A stretch of DNA of 7,272 nt from CAMPJM01 sp964440915 (lineage in GTDB: Bacteria > Bacteroidota > Bacteroidia > Cytophagales > Cyclobacteriaceae): assembly GCA_964440915.1 (NCBI GenBank), contig CAYTTV010000100.1, positions 1-7,272 on the forward strand, in the 5' to 3' direction. Below the pieces are notes generated by a model, which was not told the DNA's origin, did not search any database, and saw nothing but the letters and a program-made list of their open reading frames with translations. The stretch's first letter is position 1. Every line of letters starts with the position of its first letter. Shown here piece after piece: positions 1-6,886 of this stretch. Both the position numbers and the translations under genes were made by a program.

Positions 1-5
1 ATACC

Positions 6-1160
6 ATGCAAAAATCCATTGCTATTGTTGGCGCAGGTATTGGTGGTCTTACAGCAGCTATCGCATTTGAAAAATTAGGTCATGCTGTTACTGTTTTTGA
101 GGCCAGCCAATCCATAAAGCCTGTAGGTGCAGGGCTGGGATTAGGAGGAAATGCAGTAGGAGCCTTCAAAGTATTAGGGATTGATAAAGCAGTGATAGCT
201 CAAGGTAATCTTTTTCAGAACTTTCCTATTCTGGACCAAAATGGAAAATTGATATATAACGTTAACTCCGATAAAATCAGAAACAGATTTTCTGTTGAAA
301 ATTTTACGATCCATCGTGCAGCCTTGCATGCTGTGCTTACAGAACAAATAAGGCAATCTGAGATTGTGCTGAATAAGAGGTTAGCTAGGGTAGAACAGGC
401 AGAAGATGTCTATAGGCTTGTGTTTGAAGACAATTCTAGTGCAATGGCAGATATCGTTATTGGCGCAGATGGTGTTCATTCTAAAACCAGAAATTTTGTC
501 AATAGCTCCAGCAAAGTTCGGTATGCAGGTTACGTGTGTTGGCGTGCAGTTACGGAGAACAGGGTAGGGATGGAAACGGGTTTTGAAACCTGGGGCAAGA
601 TGGGAAGGTTCGGAGCCGTTCCTTTGACAGGCAATCAAATTTATTGGTTCTTGTGTATAAACGCAGCTTCTCCTCACCAATATCAAGAGCTTAATACGGA
701 TGATTTAGCTCGATTATTTAAAAGCTACCACAATCCTATTCCTCAAATAATCACTGCTACGCCCAAAGAGGCCTTGATCTATAATCCTATAATCGATTTA
801 AAGCCACAACAATGTTTTGCTAAAGAGTGCGTGTTGTTGATTGGTGATGCAGCCCATGCAACAACACCTAATCTAGGGCAAGGAGCCTGCCAAGCAATAG
901 AAGATGTGGCAACGCTTTATCAAATACTGCAAAATGAACAAAACATTGAAAATGCTTTCAAGATTTTTGAAAGAAAGCGACTTAAAAGGACACATTTCAT
1001 TGTAAACACTTCTTACAGAATTGGGAAGGTTGCTCAGCTAGAAAACCCTTTGTTATGTGCACTTCGCAATGCTTTTTTTAGAGCCTTGCCATCAAAAATC
1101 GGCAATAAACAATTAGAAAAAGTGGTATACGATGTCGATTACGATTTGCCCACTGAGTAG
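6..1160 (+). CDS. Class A FAD-dependent monooxygenase (HpxO/UbiH-like fold), substrate unknown
   Basis: This is a single-component flavin hydroxylase, predicted to use FAD, NAD(P)H and O2 to hydroxylate or epoxidise a small molecule, probably in the cytosol. The 384 residues are a normal full length for the family. The N-terminus carries the Rossmann motif GAGIGG (residues 9-14), with Glu32 at the end of the second strand placed to bind the FAD ribose. The DG motif GADGVHS lies at 153-159 and the GD motif, starting GDAAHA, at 280-285 and continuing to about 300. A GYVCWRAV stretch at 175-182 resembles urate hydroxylase (HpxO) and zeaxanthin-epoxidase-like members more than TetX, but this does not fix the substrate. 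The ATG at 6 puts the dinucleotide motif at the usual distance from the N-terminus. Only five bases precede it, so its promoter and upstream partner cannot be seen. No signal peptide or membrane segment is evident. Family call is secure; substrate is not. Confidence 0.93.
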   Translation: MQKSIAIVGAGIGGLTAAIAFEKLGHAVTVFEASQSIKPVGAGLGLGGNAVGAFKVLGIDKAVIAQGNLFQNFPILDQNGKLIYNVNSDKIRNRFSVENFTIHRAALHAVLTEQIRQSEIVLNKRLARVEQAEDVYRLVFEDNSSAMADIVIGADGVHSKTRNFVNSSSKVRYAGYVCWRAVTENRVGMETGFETWGKMGRFGAVPLTGNQIYWFLCINAASPHQYQELNTDDLARLFKSYHNPIPQIITATPKEALIYNPIIDLKPQQCFAKECVLLIGDAAHATTPNLGQGACQAIEDVATLYQILQNEQNIENAFKIFERKRLKRTHFIVNTSYRIGKVAQLENPLLCALRNAFFRALPSKIGNKQLEKVVYDVDYDLPTE

Positions 1161-1161
1161 C

Positions 1162-2871
1162 TTACTGGCCCCGCCACATGTCGAAGTTCTTTTGCTGTGC
1201 CGGAGTTGTAGCAAGTGCTGGAATAATAGACCATTGTTGGTAATGTGACTGTGCACCCCGTTTCAAGGGAACATGCATCATTCGTTGATTGCGGAAAAGA
1301 CTCAGTTCTATCTCCTCTCGATCTGAAATAAGTTTGTCCAGGTTATGGTTGATTTTTCGACCATTTACAGCCACGAGCTCATCTTCTCTGCTGAGCAAGT
1401 TTTCAGCGGAAGAGTTTGGGGCAATCCCACTGATTACAGTAGTGTCGCCTTTTTGGATTGTTTTAAACCCAAACCAATTTTCAGTAATGGATGCGCTTTC
1501 TTCTACGTGTAGTTGAAATCCAATAAACTGAAGGAGTTGGTCTAAAGGATCCTCTATCGGTTTTATGCCATAAATATAATCTTGGAAAAATTCATCGAGT
1601 TTAACCCCGGCCATGGCAGACGCAAGGTCTAGAATATCTTTTGAAGTATAGCCTTGCCCTATTTCCGCAAAGTCCTTCCATAAATGTCGCATAAGATCAT
1701 CTAAGCTGCATCGATTGTCAGAGTTTTTTCTTATGGTCAGATCGAGCATCAAGGCTACAAGACTACCCTTCACGTAGATCGACACCTTTCTGTCGGGTGC
1801 TCCCATAGCAGTATAACCGTCCAACCATAAGTCTTGAGATGATTCAGCCAATGATAGGTTGAACCGCCCAAAATTATCGAAATGGCGTTGCAGGCTTCTG
1901 TTCAGATTCAAGAAATAGTCTGTCACGGTAAAGACGCCACATCTCAAGAGAAATAAGTCGCCATAATAGGTTGTGAACCCTTCAGCCACATAGCCCGTGT
2001 CGAAATAGGTTTCCCTGTCAAAGGCATAAGGCAACATCTCTTTAGGCCGAATCCTGATAACATTCCATGTGTGGAACAACTCATGGGAACTTACGCCGAG
2101 CAAGTCTTCCATAGTCGCGGCTTCATTCATGTTTTCAGAAGGGCCTAAAACAATAACGGTGCTGTTGAAATGCTCTACACCATGATAAAACCTATAGGGC
2201 AAAATTTGGAACATAAAGTGATATTCAGAACATGGGAACCCTTCCATAGTAGCGATCTGAACTTCAGTAAAGGCCTTAAAGGCAGGCAAAAGCTTATCAG
2301 GTTCTGGATGCCAATCGCCATTGATCCAAAGATGAAAGCTGTATTCCTTAACAGAGTAGGATAGTTTTTGGATGCTTTGGCTGGCCATTAAAGGACAGTC
2401 AACCAACTGATAATAGCTCTCGGCAAGCAGCGTTTGCCCTTCTTGCTGCAGTCCACAGGCAATGATATAATGTTCCGGCAATGAAAGTTGAACTTGACAA
2501 GGCAAATCCATGTGGCCTTCCGCGTATAAAAGGCAGTTGATGAAATTGATGTACACTTGAGAGTCATCAACGAAGGAGCTACCACCATCCATTTGGTAAG
2601 CATAATATTGATAATGAATGGTAATACTATCGGCTCCTTCCAGGGCTATGGCCCACCGGTGCGTACTGGTTTTATTTACGGACAATGGAGTGCCATTTGC
2701 CTGTTTTGCTGTTACTTTATAGATGTTCTTTGCAAAGCTGGCTAATTCGTATCGTCCCGGTCGCCAGGTGGGAAGATTCAGAAAAAGCATGTCTCCCCTT
2801 AAGTCATTTAGGCTAATCGTTATATCCAATAAATGTTTATGAGGCTGTGGTGTTGAAATTCTATAGAACAT
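1162..2871 (-). CDS. M61 family metallopeptidase (glycyl aminopeptidase type) with C-terminal PDZ domain
   Basis: This is a zinc-dependent peptidase of family M61. Known relatives are aminopeptidases that release N-terminal Gly or Ala. The 569 residues show an N-terminal beta-rich domain (about 1-160), then the catalytic domain with the zinc motif HELFH at 263-267, followed by TWN and RIRP (273-276). Glu297 in the segment VAEGFTTYYG is the likely third zinc ligand. GVEHFNST (231-238) is another family hallmark. A PDZ-like domain lies at about 465-537. No signal peptide is visible at the N-terminus (MFYRISTPQP), so a cytosolic location is likely, unlike secreted M61 enzymes. The ATG at 2871 is preceded on its own strand by an AT-rich segment with no Shine-Dalgarno, which is usual for this phylum. 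It is divergent from rpmH and ends one base from the convergent monooxygenase. I found no convincing promoter. Physiological substrate is unknown. Confidence 0.94.
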   Translation of the reverse strand: MFYRISTPQPHKHLLDITISLNDLRGDMLFLNLPTWRPGRYELASFAKNIYKVTAKQANGTPLSVNKTSTHRWAIALEGADSITIHYQYYAYQMDGGSSFVDDSQVYINFINCLLYAEGHMDLPCQVQLSLPEHYIIACGLQQEGQTLLAESYYQLVDCPLMASQSIQKLSYSVKEYSFHLWINGDWHPEPDKLLPAFKAFTEVQIATMEGFPCSEYHFMFQILPYRFYHGVEHFNSTVIVLGPSENMNEAATMEDLLGVSSHELFHTWNVIRIRPKEMLPYAFDRETYFDTGYVAEGFTTYYGDLFLLRCGVFTVTDYFLNLNRSLQRHFDNFGRFNLSLAESSQDLWLDGYTAMGAPDRKVSIYVKGSLVALMLDLTIRKNSDNRCSLDDLMRHLWKDFAEIGQGYTSKDILDLASAMAGVKLDEFFQDYIYGIKPIEDPLDQLLQFIGFQLHVEESASITENWFGFKTIQKGDTTVISGIAPNSSAENLLSREDELVAVNGRKINHNLDKLISDREEIELSLFRNQRMMHVPLKRGAQSHYQQWSIIPALATTPAQQKNFDMWRGQ

Positions 2872-3113
2872 AAGCAGAGTATAATTTATTAAAAAAAAAG
2901 ATTCATCTTTGTATATGGAAAAAAAGCTACTTATCTTTGCAGGCCATAAATAATAAGGTTTCTTTTGTGCTTTTTAGAAGCAAGTAAGGAATTTGATTCA
3001 TGGCATGCAAGAAGATCAATCTTGAGATAGGCTGCTTAGTGCGATTAGATAGGTTGGGGAGCGATCTTTTGTGTTATTGATGTAAGAAAGAGAAATTTAA
3101 ATAATTAGAAAAA
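2872..3113. other. Divergent intergenic region between M61 peptidase and rpmH
   Basis: This 242-base gap holds the rightward promoter described separately (2908-2939) and a leader of about 170 bases ahead of rpmH. Reading left, the closest match to the -7 element is TAGCTTTT (one mismatch, reverse strand of about 2922-2929), but no TTTG sits at the right distance, so the M61 promoter is not identified. The bases just before rpmH (3085-3113) are A-rich with no Shine-Dalgarno. A 26-codon reading frame lies at 3000-3080 but has no supporting feature. Confidence 0.8.
2908..2939 (+). promoter_or_regulatory. Bacteroidota-type promoter for rpmH-rnpA
   Basis: The -33 element TTTG (2908-2911) is followed after 20 bases by TATCTTTG (2932-2939), a full match to the TAnnTTTG -7 element of the Bacteroidota housekeeping sigma factor. 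Transcription would start near 2944-2946, giving rpmH a leader of about 168 bases. A run of nine A's just upstream (2891-2899) may add upstream-element strength. It is the only strong promoter match seen ahead of the rpmH-rnpA-protease genes. The match is seen directly; activity and start site are inferred. Confidence 0.75.
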
Positions 3114-3272
3114 ATGAAAAGAACATTTCAGCCTTCTCAGAGAAAAAGGAAAAATAAGCATGGCTTTAGAGATAGAATGGAGTCTGCTAATGGTAGGAGG
3201 ATACTTGCCAGCAGAAGGGCCAAGGGAAGAAAAAAGCTAACCGTTTCTGACGAGAGAAGGCATAAGCGTTAA
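3114..3272 (+). CDS. rpmH: 50S ribosomal protein L34
   Basis: L34 is a small, very basic protein of the large ribosomal subunit that contacts 23S rRNA. The 52-residue product begins MKRTFQPSQRKRKNKHGFR, the near-universal L34 opening, and continues with the conserved RM-S-NGRRILASRRAKGRKKL core (about 21-42), ending in a basic tail. Length fits the family (about 44-53 residues). The ATG at 3114 follows an A-rich segment without a Shine-Dalgarno. It sits 122 bases upstream of rnpA on the same strand, the widely conserved rpmH-rnpA pairing. Expression probably comes from the promoter at 2908-2939, through a long leader. Confidence 0.98.
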   Translation: MKRTFQPSQRKRKNKHGFRDRMESANGRRILASRRAKGRKKLTVSDERRHKR

Positions 3273-3289
3273 TAGGTTGTCGTTTTAGT

Positions 3290-3313
3290 GATTTCAGATC
3301 ACAATCTGGAATT
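3290..3313 (+). promoter_or_regulatory. Hairpin 1 in the rpmH-rnpA spacer
   Basis: A 10-pair RNA stem can form between 3290-3299 and 3304-3313, closed by a CACA tetraloop (3300-3303). Eight pairs are Watson-Crick and two are G-U (3294/3309 and 3290/3313). It begins 18 bases after the rpmH stop. No U-run follows, so it is not a standard intrinsic terminator. An RNA-processing or transcript-stabilising role that sets L34 above RnpA output is plausible but inferred. Confidence 0.45.
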
Positions 3314-3317
3314 CCAT

Positions 3318-3348
3318 AATGCCTGCTATCAAAGCGACCTGAGGCATT
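3318..3348 (+). promoter_or_regulatory. Hairpin 2 in the rpmH-rnpA spacer
   Basis: AATGCCT (3318-3324) and AGGCATT (3342-3348) are perfect 7-base reverse complements around a 17-base loop. It sits four bases after hairpin 1 and ends 25 bases before the GAGG that precedes the rnpA start region. No U-run follows. Together with hairpin 1 it fills about half of the 122-base spacer. Function is inferred only. Confidence 0.4.
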
Positions 3349-3383
3349 CCGTCTGAATTAAGGCTATATTGCAGAGGAAAGAA

Positions 3384-3398
3384 ATGGACAGCTTGTGA
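3384..3398 (+). CDS. Possible four-codon leader minigene overlapping rnpA start
   Basis: ATG-GAC-AGC-TTG-TGA encodes the peptide MDSL. It is preceded by GAGG at 3374-3377 with a six-base spacer, a good Shine-Dalgarno distance. Its stop codon (3396-3398) overlaps the rnpA GTG start (3395-3397) as GTGA, the arrangement seen in translationally coupled genes. Alternatively, this ATG was the original rnpA start and one base has been lost: an added G after TTG would read MDSLVNKFSKGERL. The layout is seen directly; whether it is translated is unknown. Confidence 0.3.
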   Translation: MDSL

Positions 3399-3766
3399 AC
3401 AAGTTCTCAAAAGGCGAAAGACTTTGTAGCAAAAAGATTATCAAGGAACTCTTTGAAAGGGGTTCCTCTTTTCATTTATACCCTTTCAAGGTGCTGTACA
3501 TGCCTCATCCGCATCCCGTCCCAGATCTCCAGCACCAAGTGCTTTTTACTGTTCCCAAAAGATACATGCCTCATGCGGTAGACAGGAACAAAATAAAGAG
3601 AAGAATGAGAGAAGCCTACCGGCTCAATAAACATATAATATCTTCTGAAAAAGCACCTGCTGTTCCGTATGTCCTCGCATATGTTTATCTTAGTAAGGAT
3701 AAAATGAGTTTTAAAGAGTTGGAAAACAAACTAAAAGCCTCTTTGAAGCGTTTAAAAATTACTTGA
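3395..3766 (+). CDS. rnpA: Ribonuclease P protein component
   Basis: RnpA is the protein subunit that binds the RNase P RNA and helps it cleave the 5' leader from precursor tRNAs in the cytosol. The 123-residue product shows the family layout: an N-terminal FSKGERLCSKK segment (4-14), the strand FKVLY (31-35), TVPKR (52-56), and the signature basic helix DRNKIKRRMREAYR (63-76), which is the RNR motif contacting the catalytic RNA. Length is normal. The start is GTG. The frame is open upstream to 3362 but offers no ATG or GTG, and the next in-frame ATG would remove the first 35 residues, so GTG is the best choice. The nearest Shine-Dalgarno (GAGG, 3374-3377) is 17 bases from this GTG but six from an out-of-frame ATG at 3384. 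The gene follows rpmH and precedes an S41 protease by 37 bases, suggesting co-transcription. Confidence 0.96.
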   Translation: MNKFSKGERLCSKKIIKELFERGSSFHLYPFKVLYMPHPHPVPDLQHQVLFTVPKRYMPHAVDRNKIKRRMREAYRLNKHIISSEKAPAVPYVLAYVYLSKDKMSFKELENKLKASLKRLKIT

Positions 3767-3803
3767 TTTATGGGCTATTCAGCCTTCACGCCTTTTTTAT
3801 AGT

Positions 3804-5456
3804 ATGAAGAAGAAATATAGGATATGGATAGGAGCAAGCCTGCTCCTTTTGATAACGGGTTTGTTTTCCTTTACCAATAGCGGATCAAACTACTTTGAAA
3901 TAGCGAAAAACCTGGACATTTTCGCCACCATGTACAAAGAAGTCAATAAGTATTATGTAGAGGATGTTAATCCCAATCATTTCATGAAGACAGGGATTGA
4001 TGCCATGCTGGCTTCTTTGGATCCTTACACAAATTATATCCCTGAGGATCAAATTGAGGACTTCCGAACCATGACTACCGGAGAATATGGAGGGATTGGA
4101 GCTATCATCGGGAAAAGGAACAATCAAAACACAGTTCTCATGTCCTACAAAGGATTTCCTGCCGAGAAAAGTGGCCTTATAATAGGGGATGTGATATTAA
4201 AGATAAATGATATAGACCTCAGAGATAAGTCTACCGACGCTGTAAGCCGGCTTCTAAAAGGACAGGCCAAAACTTCTTTGAAGCTCACCATAAAGAGATA
4301 CGGGGTGAAGGAACCTTTTGAAATTAATTTACAACGTGAGCGGATATCAGTCGATAATGTACCTTATTATGGAATGATAGATAATGAAGTAGGCTACATC
4401 AAGCTCTCCGATTTCACGACAGGGGCAGGGAGGGAAGTTGAAAAGGCATTAATGAGTTTAAAGTCTCAAGGTGCCCAAAAGCTGGTACTTGATCTTCGGG
4501 ACAATCCTGGCGGACTTCTGGGCGAGGCGGTAAATGTTTCGAACATATTTATCCCTAAAGGATCAGAGGTGGTAAGTACAAAAGGACGGATCGAGGAATG
4601 GAATAAAACATATGTAGCCTTAAACAATCCTATAGATATACAGATACCCCTCGTAGTGCTTACCAATGGCAGAAGTGCTTCCGCTGCAGAGATCGTTGCT
4701 GGTGTTATACAGGACTATGATCGTGGGGTGCTGGTGGGGCAAAAGACTTTTGGGAAAGGCTTGGTGCAAGCAACAAGGCCGCTTACCTATAATTCACAGT
4801 TGAAGATTACAACGGCTAAATATTACACGCCAAGCGGGCGATGCATACAAGCCATCGATTATAGGCATACGCTGGATGATGATAGGGAGGGGTTGGTAGA
4901 TACGCTAAAAACAGAATTTACAACAGTTAATGGGCGGGTAGTTTATGATGGCGCTGGTATTGATCCTGATATGTTTGTGAAGGCGCCCACTTATTCCCCT
5001 ATTGCGATAAGTCTTGCTGGGAAAGGGCTGTTGTTTGATTATGCTACACAATATAGGCATCGTCATCCTGAAATTGCCCCAGCCGGGACATTCAAACTGC
5101 AAGAAGAGGAGTATGAAGCGTTCGTAACATGGTTGGCAGACAAGGATTACGATTATACTACCAAAGTAGAGAAAACTATAGAGGATTTGGTGTCGAATGC
5201 CAAAACTGAAAAGTATTATGACGATATAAAGGGCCAGATCGAAAGTCTTCGTGCGAAAGTTCAGCATAACAAAGAGCATGATTTGAGAAAGTTTAAAGAT
5301 GAGGTAAGCAGTATGCTCGAACAGGAAATCGTTTCTCGATATTATCTGCAGGAAGGCATTGTGGAAGCTTCCTTTAAGAATGATGCAGAGGTTATAAAAG
5401 CGAAGGAAGTGTTAAATGATAAGGAGATATATGCAGCCGCTCTTGATAAATTATAA
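3804..5456 (+). CDS. S41 family carboxy-terminal processing protease with PDZ domain
   Basis: This is a serine protease of the Ctp/Prc group that cleaves proteins near their C-termini outside the cytoplasm. The 550 residues start with a positively charged end and a hydrophobic stretch (about 8-23), a signal peptide or membrane anchor with no clear cleavage site. A conserved helical lead (32-90, including SLDPYTNYIP at 71-80) precedes a PDZ domain (about 92-166). The S41 core spans about 186-352, with LRDNPGGLL at 231-239. The catalytic serine is most likely Ser293 in NGRSASAAEI. Lys318 (FGKG) lies 25 residues later and Gln322 four further on, the spacing of the Ser/Lys/Gln set in CtpB-like enzymes and of Ser/Lys in E. 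coli Prc. A C-terminal region of about 200 residues, helical and charged after 450, resembles the tail of other Bacteroidota members. The ATG at 3804 has no Shine-Dalgarno. Substrates are unknown. Confidence 0.95.
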   Translation: MKKKYRIWIGASLLLLITGLFSFTNSGSNYFEIAKNLDIFATMYKEVNKYYVEDVNPNHFMKTGIDAMLASLDPYTNYIPEDQIEDFRTMTTGEYGGIGAIIGKRNNQNTVLMSYKGFPAEKSGLIIGDVILKINDIDLRDKSTDAVSRLLKGQAKTSLKLTIKRYGVKEPFEINLQRERISVDNVPYYGMIDNEVGYIKLSDFTTGAGREVEKALMSLKSQGAQKLVLDLRDNPGGLLGEAVNVSNIFIPKGSEVVSTKGRIEEWNKTYVALNNPIDIQIPLVVLTNGRSASAAEIVAGVIQDYDRGVLVGQKTFGKGLVQATRPLTYNSQLKITTAKYYTPSGRCIQAIDYRHTLDDDREGLVDTLKTEFTTVNGRVVYDGAGIDPDMFVKAPTYSPIAISLAGKGLLFDYATQYRHRHPEIAPAGTFKLQEEEYEAFVTWLADKDYDYTTKVEKTIEDLVSNAKTEKYYDDIKGQIESLRAKVQHNKEHDLRKFKDEVSSMLEQEIVSRYYLQEGIVEASFKNDAEVIKAKEVLNDKEIYAAALDKL

Positions 5457-5573
5457 TTCCTGATGCCATCACGGCATAAGAACATCGGCGTATGTCATAA
5501 GGCTTGTGCGATGCTACTCAATTTCAGTAAGCCAGGCTGAATACTTTAAGATATTATTTAAATAGAATTATTG

Positions 5574-6266
5574 ATGGCCCTAATTTTAAGCCTTGAGACT
5601 GCCACTTCAGTTTGTTCGGTAGCGCTGCATAAAGACGGCAAGCTGTTGGCCCTGCATGAACTGCATTTGAGACAATCCCATTCTGCTCTGCTCGGTGTGC
5701 TCGTTGAGGACATTGTTCGCTATGCAGGCTATACAATGGGAGAATTAGAAATGATAGCGGTGTCAAAAGGACCTGGTTCCTATACTGGTCTTCGGATTGG
5801 GACAGCTTCTGCCAAAGGACTATGTTTTGCCTTGGAAATACCTTTGGTAGCAATCAACACGCTGGAGGCGATGGCTTATGGTGTGGCACACTATACGACA
5901 AGTGAAAGCTATCTTTGTCCGATGATAGATGCCAGAAGGATGGAGGTGTATGCACTTATTGTAGATCAAAAAATGAATACAATAATGCCTACGAGCCCAG
6001 TTGTGGTTGAAGAGGGTACATTTGAGGACTTTATGAAAGAGCAGCCTCTTTTATTTTTTGGTGACGGGGCGGCAAAGTGTAAAACAGTATTATCTGTCCA
6101 CCCTAATGCAAGATTCGTTGACGATGTCACCCCTTCTGCTAAAGATATAGGGGCGTTGGCACATGACCTGCATAAAGCGAATAAACTTGTCTATGAAGAC
6201 TTGGCTTATTTTGAGCCATTTTATCTAAAGGAATTTATGGCCAAACAGCAAAAGATTAAAGTGTGA
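5574..6266 (+). CDS. tsaB: tRNA threonylcarbamoyladenosine biosynthesis protein TsaB
   Basis: TsaB is the non-catalytic partner that pairs with TsaD, and with TsaE, to place the t6A modification at A37 of ANN-decoding tRNAs, using threonylcarbamoyl-AMP made by TsaC/Sua5. The 230-residue product has the ASKHA-type fold: the N-terminal strand ILSLETATSVCSVAL (4-18), the TsaB signature KGPGSYTGLRIG (65-76), MIDARRMEVY (117-126), and a C-terminal EPFYLKEF (214-221). Length is standard, and it is too short to be TsaD. The codon before the ATG is TTG, so a start at 5571 is formally possible, but the ATG at 5574 gives the usual N-terminus. It lies 117 bases after the S41 protease and 31 before the DUF2480 gene. 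I found no good promoter in the upstream gap, so read-through from the left is likely. Confidence 0.95.
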   Translation: MALILSLETATSVCSVALHKDGKLLALHELHLRQSHSALLGVLVEDIVRYAGYTMGELEMIAVSKGPGSYTGLRIGTASAKGLCFALEIPLVAINTLEAMAYGVAHYTTSESYLCPMIDARRMEVYALIVDQKMNTIMPTSPVVVEEGTFEDFMKEQPLLFFGDGAAKCKTVLSVHPNARFVDDVTPSAKDIGALAHDLHKANKLVYEDLAYFEPFYLKEFMAKQQKIKV

Positions 6267-6284
6267 ATTGATATTCATTAGAAC

Positions 6285-6290
6285 AGGAGG
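6285..6290 (+). promoter_or_regulatory. Strong Shine-Dalgarno site for the DUF2480 gene
   Basis: AGGAGG lies seven bases before the ATG at 6298, an ideal ribosome binding site. It decides the start: a TTG at 6268 in the same frame would add ten residues but lies upstream of this site. The other genes here show weak or no Shine-Dalgarno, as expected for Bacteroidota, so this one is an exception. Confidence 0.8.
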
Positions 6291-6297
6291 AATAAAC

Positions 6298-6819
6298 ATG
6301 GAAGAAAGTGGAATTATTAATCGGGTTGCCAATAGTGCGCTGGTTTTGATTGATTTAGAAGAATATTATCATCCTGCAGAAAGGGTGCTTTTTGATATCA
6401 AAGAGTACTTGTTCCAAGAGTTATTATTAAGAGAGAAAGATTTTAGGGCCTTTGTAAAGTCCTATGACTGGTCGGAAATGCAAGGGAAGAACGTAGCGGT
6501 CTATTGTTCTTCGGATGCTATCGTCCCAGCTTGGGCTTATATGCTCTTATCTGCTGCTATTACCCCTTATGCCCATAAAGTAGTGTTTGGTGACCTTGAA
6601 GACTTAGAGCAAGCCCTCTATCAAGAAGCATTGTCCAAGGTAGACTGGGAACAATATAGAGACGCCAAGGTCGTCTTAAAAGGGTGCGGTAAACTTCCGG
6701 TGCCTACATTCGCATATGTTGAAGCCACAAGAATCTTGCGGGCAATAGCGTCCAGCATTATGTATGGAGAGCCTTGTAGTACAGTTCCGGTCTATAAGAA
6801 GCCGAGAAACAGCAATTGA
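6298..6819 (+). CDS. DUF2480 family protein of unknown function
   Basis: I recognise this as a member of DUF2480, a family largely restricted to Bacteroidota with no assigned function. The 173 residues are the normal full length. The opening IINRVANSALVLIDLEEYY (6-24), the middle VAVYCSSDAIVPAWAYMLL (66-84), VVFGDLEDLEQALYQE (95-110) and the ending SIMYGEPCSTVPVYKKP (153-169) are the recognisable blocks. Three cysteines (Cys70, Cys130 in KGCG, Cys160 in GEPCS) fall inside these blocks and could form a metal or iron-sulfur site, which is inference. No signal peptide or membrane helix is evident, so it is probably cytosolic. It follows tsaB by 31 bases and likely shares its transcript. It is the last gene before the promoter-rich region at the right end. 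The start is fixed by the Shine-Dalgarno at 6285-6290. Confidence 0.88.
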   Translation: MEESGIINRVANSALVLIDLEEYYHPAERVLFDIKEYLFQELLLREKDFRAFVKSYDWSEMQGKNVAVYCSSDAIVPAWAYMLLSAAITPYAHKVVFGDLEDLEQALYQEALSKVDWEQYRDAKVVLKGCGKLPVPTFAYVEATRILRAIASSIMYGEPCSTVPVYKKPRNSN

Positions 6820-6886
6820 AATAGGCACGGCAATATAGTTGAAGGTCTGTAAAGTGTAGGGCTTAAAATGGCTTACGAGTTTTAGA

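Noticed and set aside
1289..2745. Plus-strand reading frames at 1289-1516, 2170-2364 and 2557-2745
   Set aside because: They lie entirely inside the M61 gene on the opposite strand and show no domain or plausible start signals.
3000..3080. 26-codon reading frame in the rpmH leader
   Set aside because: It has no Shine-Dalgarno, no recognisable motif, and lies in a leader where short frames occur by chance; not listed as a gene.
3885..5279. Minus-strand reading frames within the S41 protease gene, the longest at 4905-5279
   Set aside because: They are shadows of a well-supported gene and their translations look like no known protein.
5463..5477. Hairpin ATGCC-ATCAC-GGCAT just after the S41 protease stop
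   Set aside because: The stem has only five pairs and no U-run follows, so it cannot be supported as a terminator.
5522..5549. Possible promoter for tsaB (TACTTTAA at 5542-5549)
   Set aside because: The -7 element misses the final TG of the consensus and the nearest -33-like TTTC is only 16 bases upstream.
6268..6297. Ten-residue N-terminal extension of the DUF2480 protein from a TTG start
   Set aside because: The strong Shine-Dalgarno at 6285-6290 lies inside this extension and points to the ATG at 6298.
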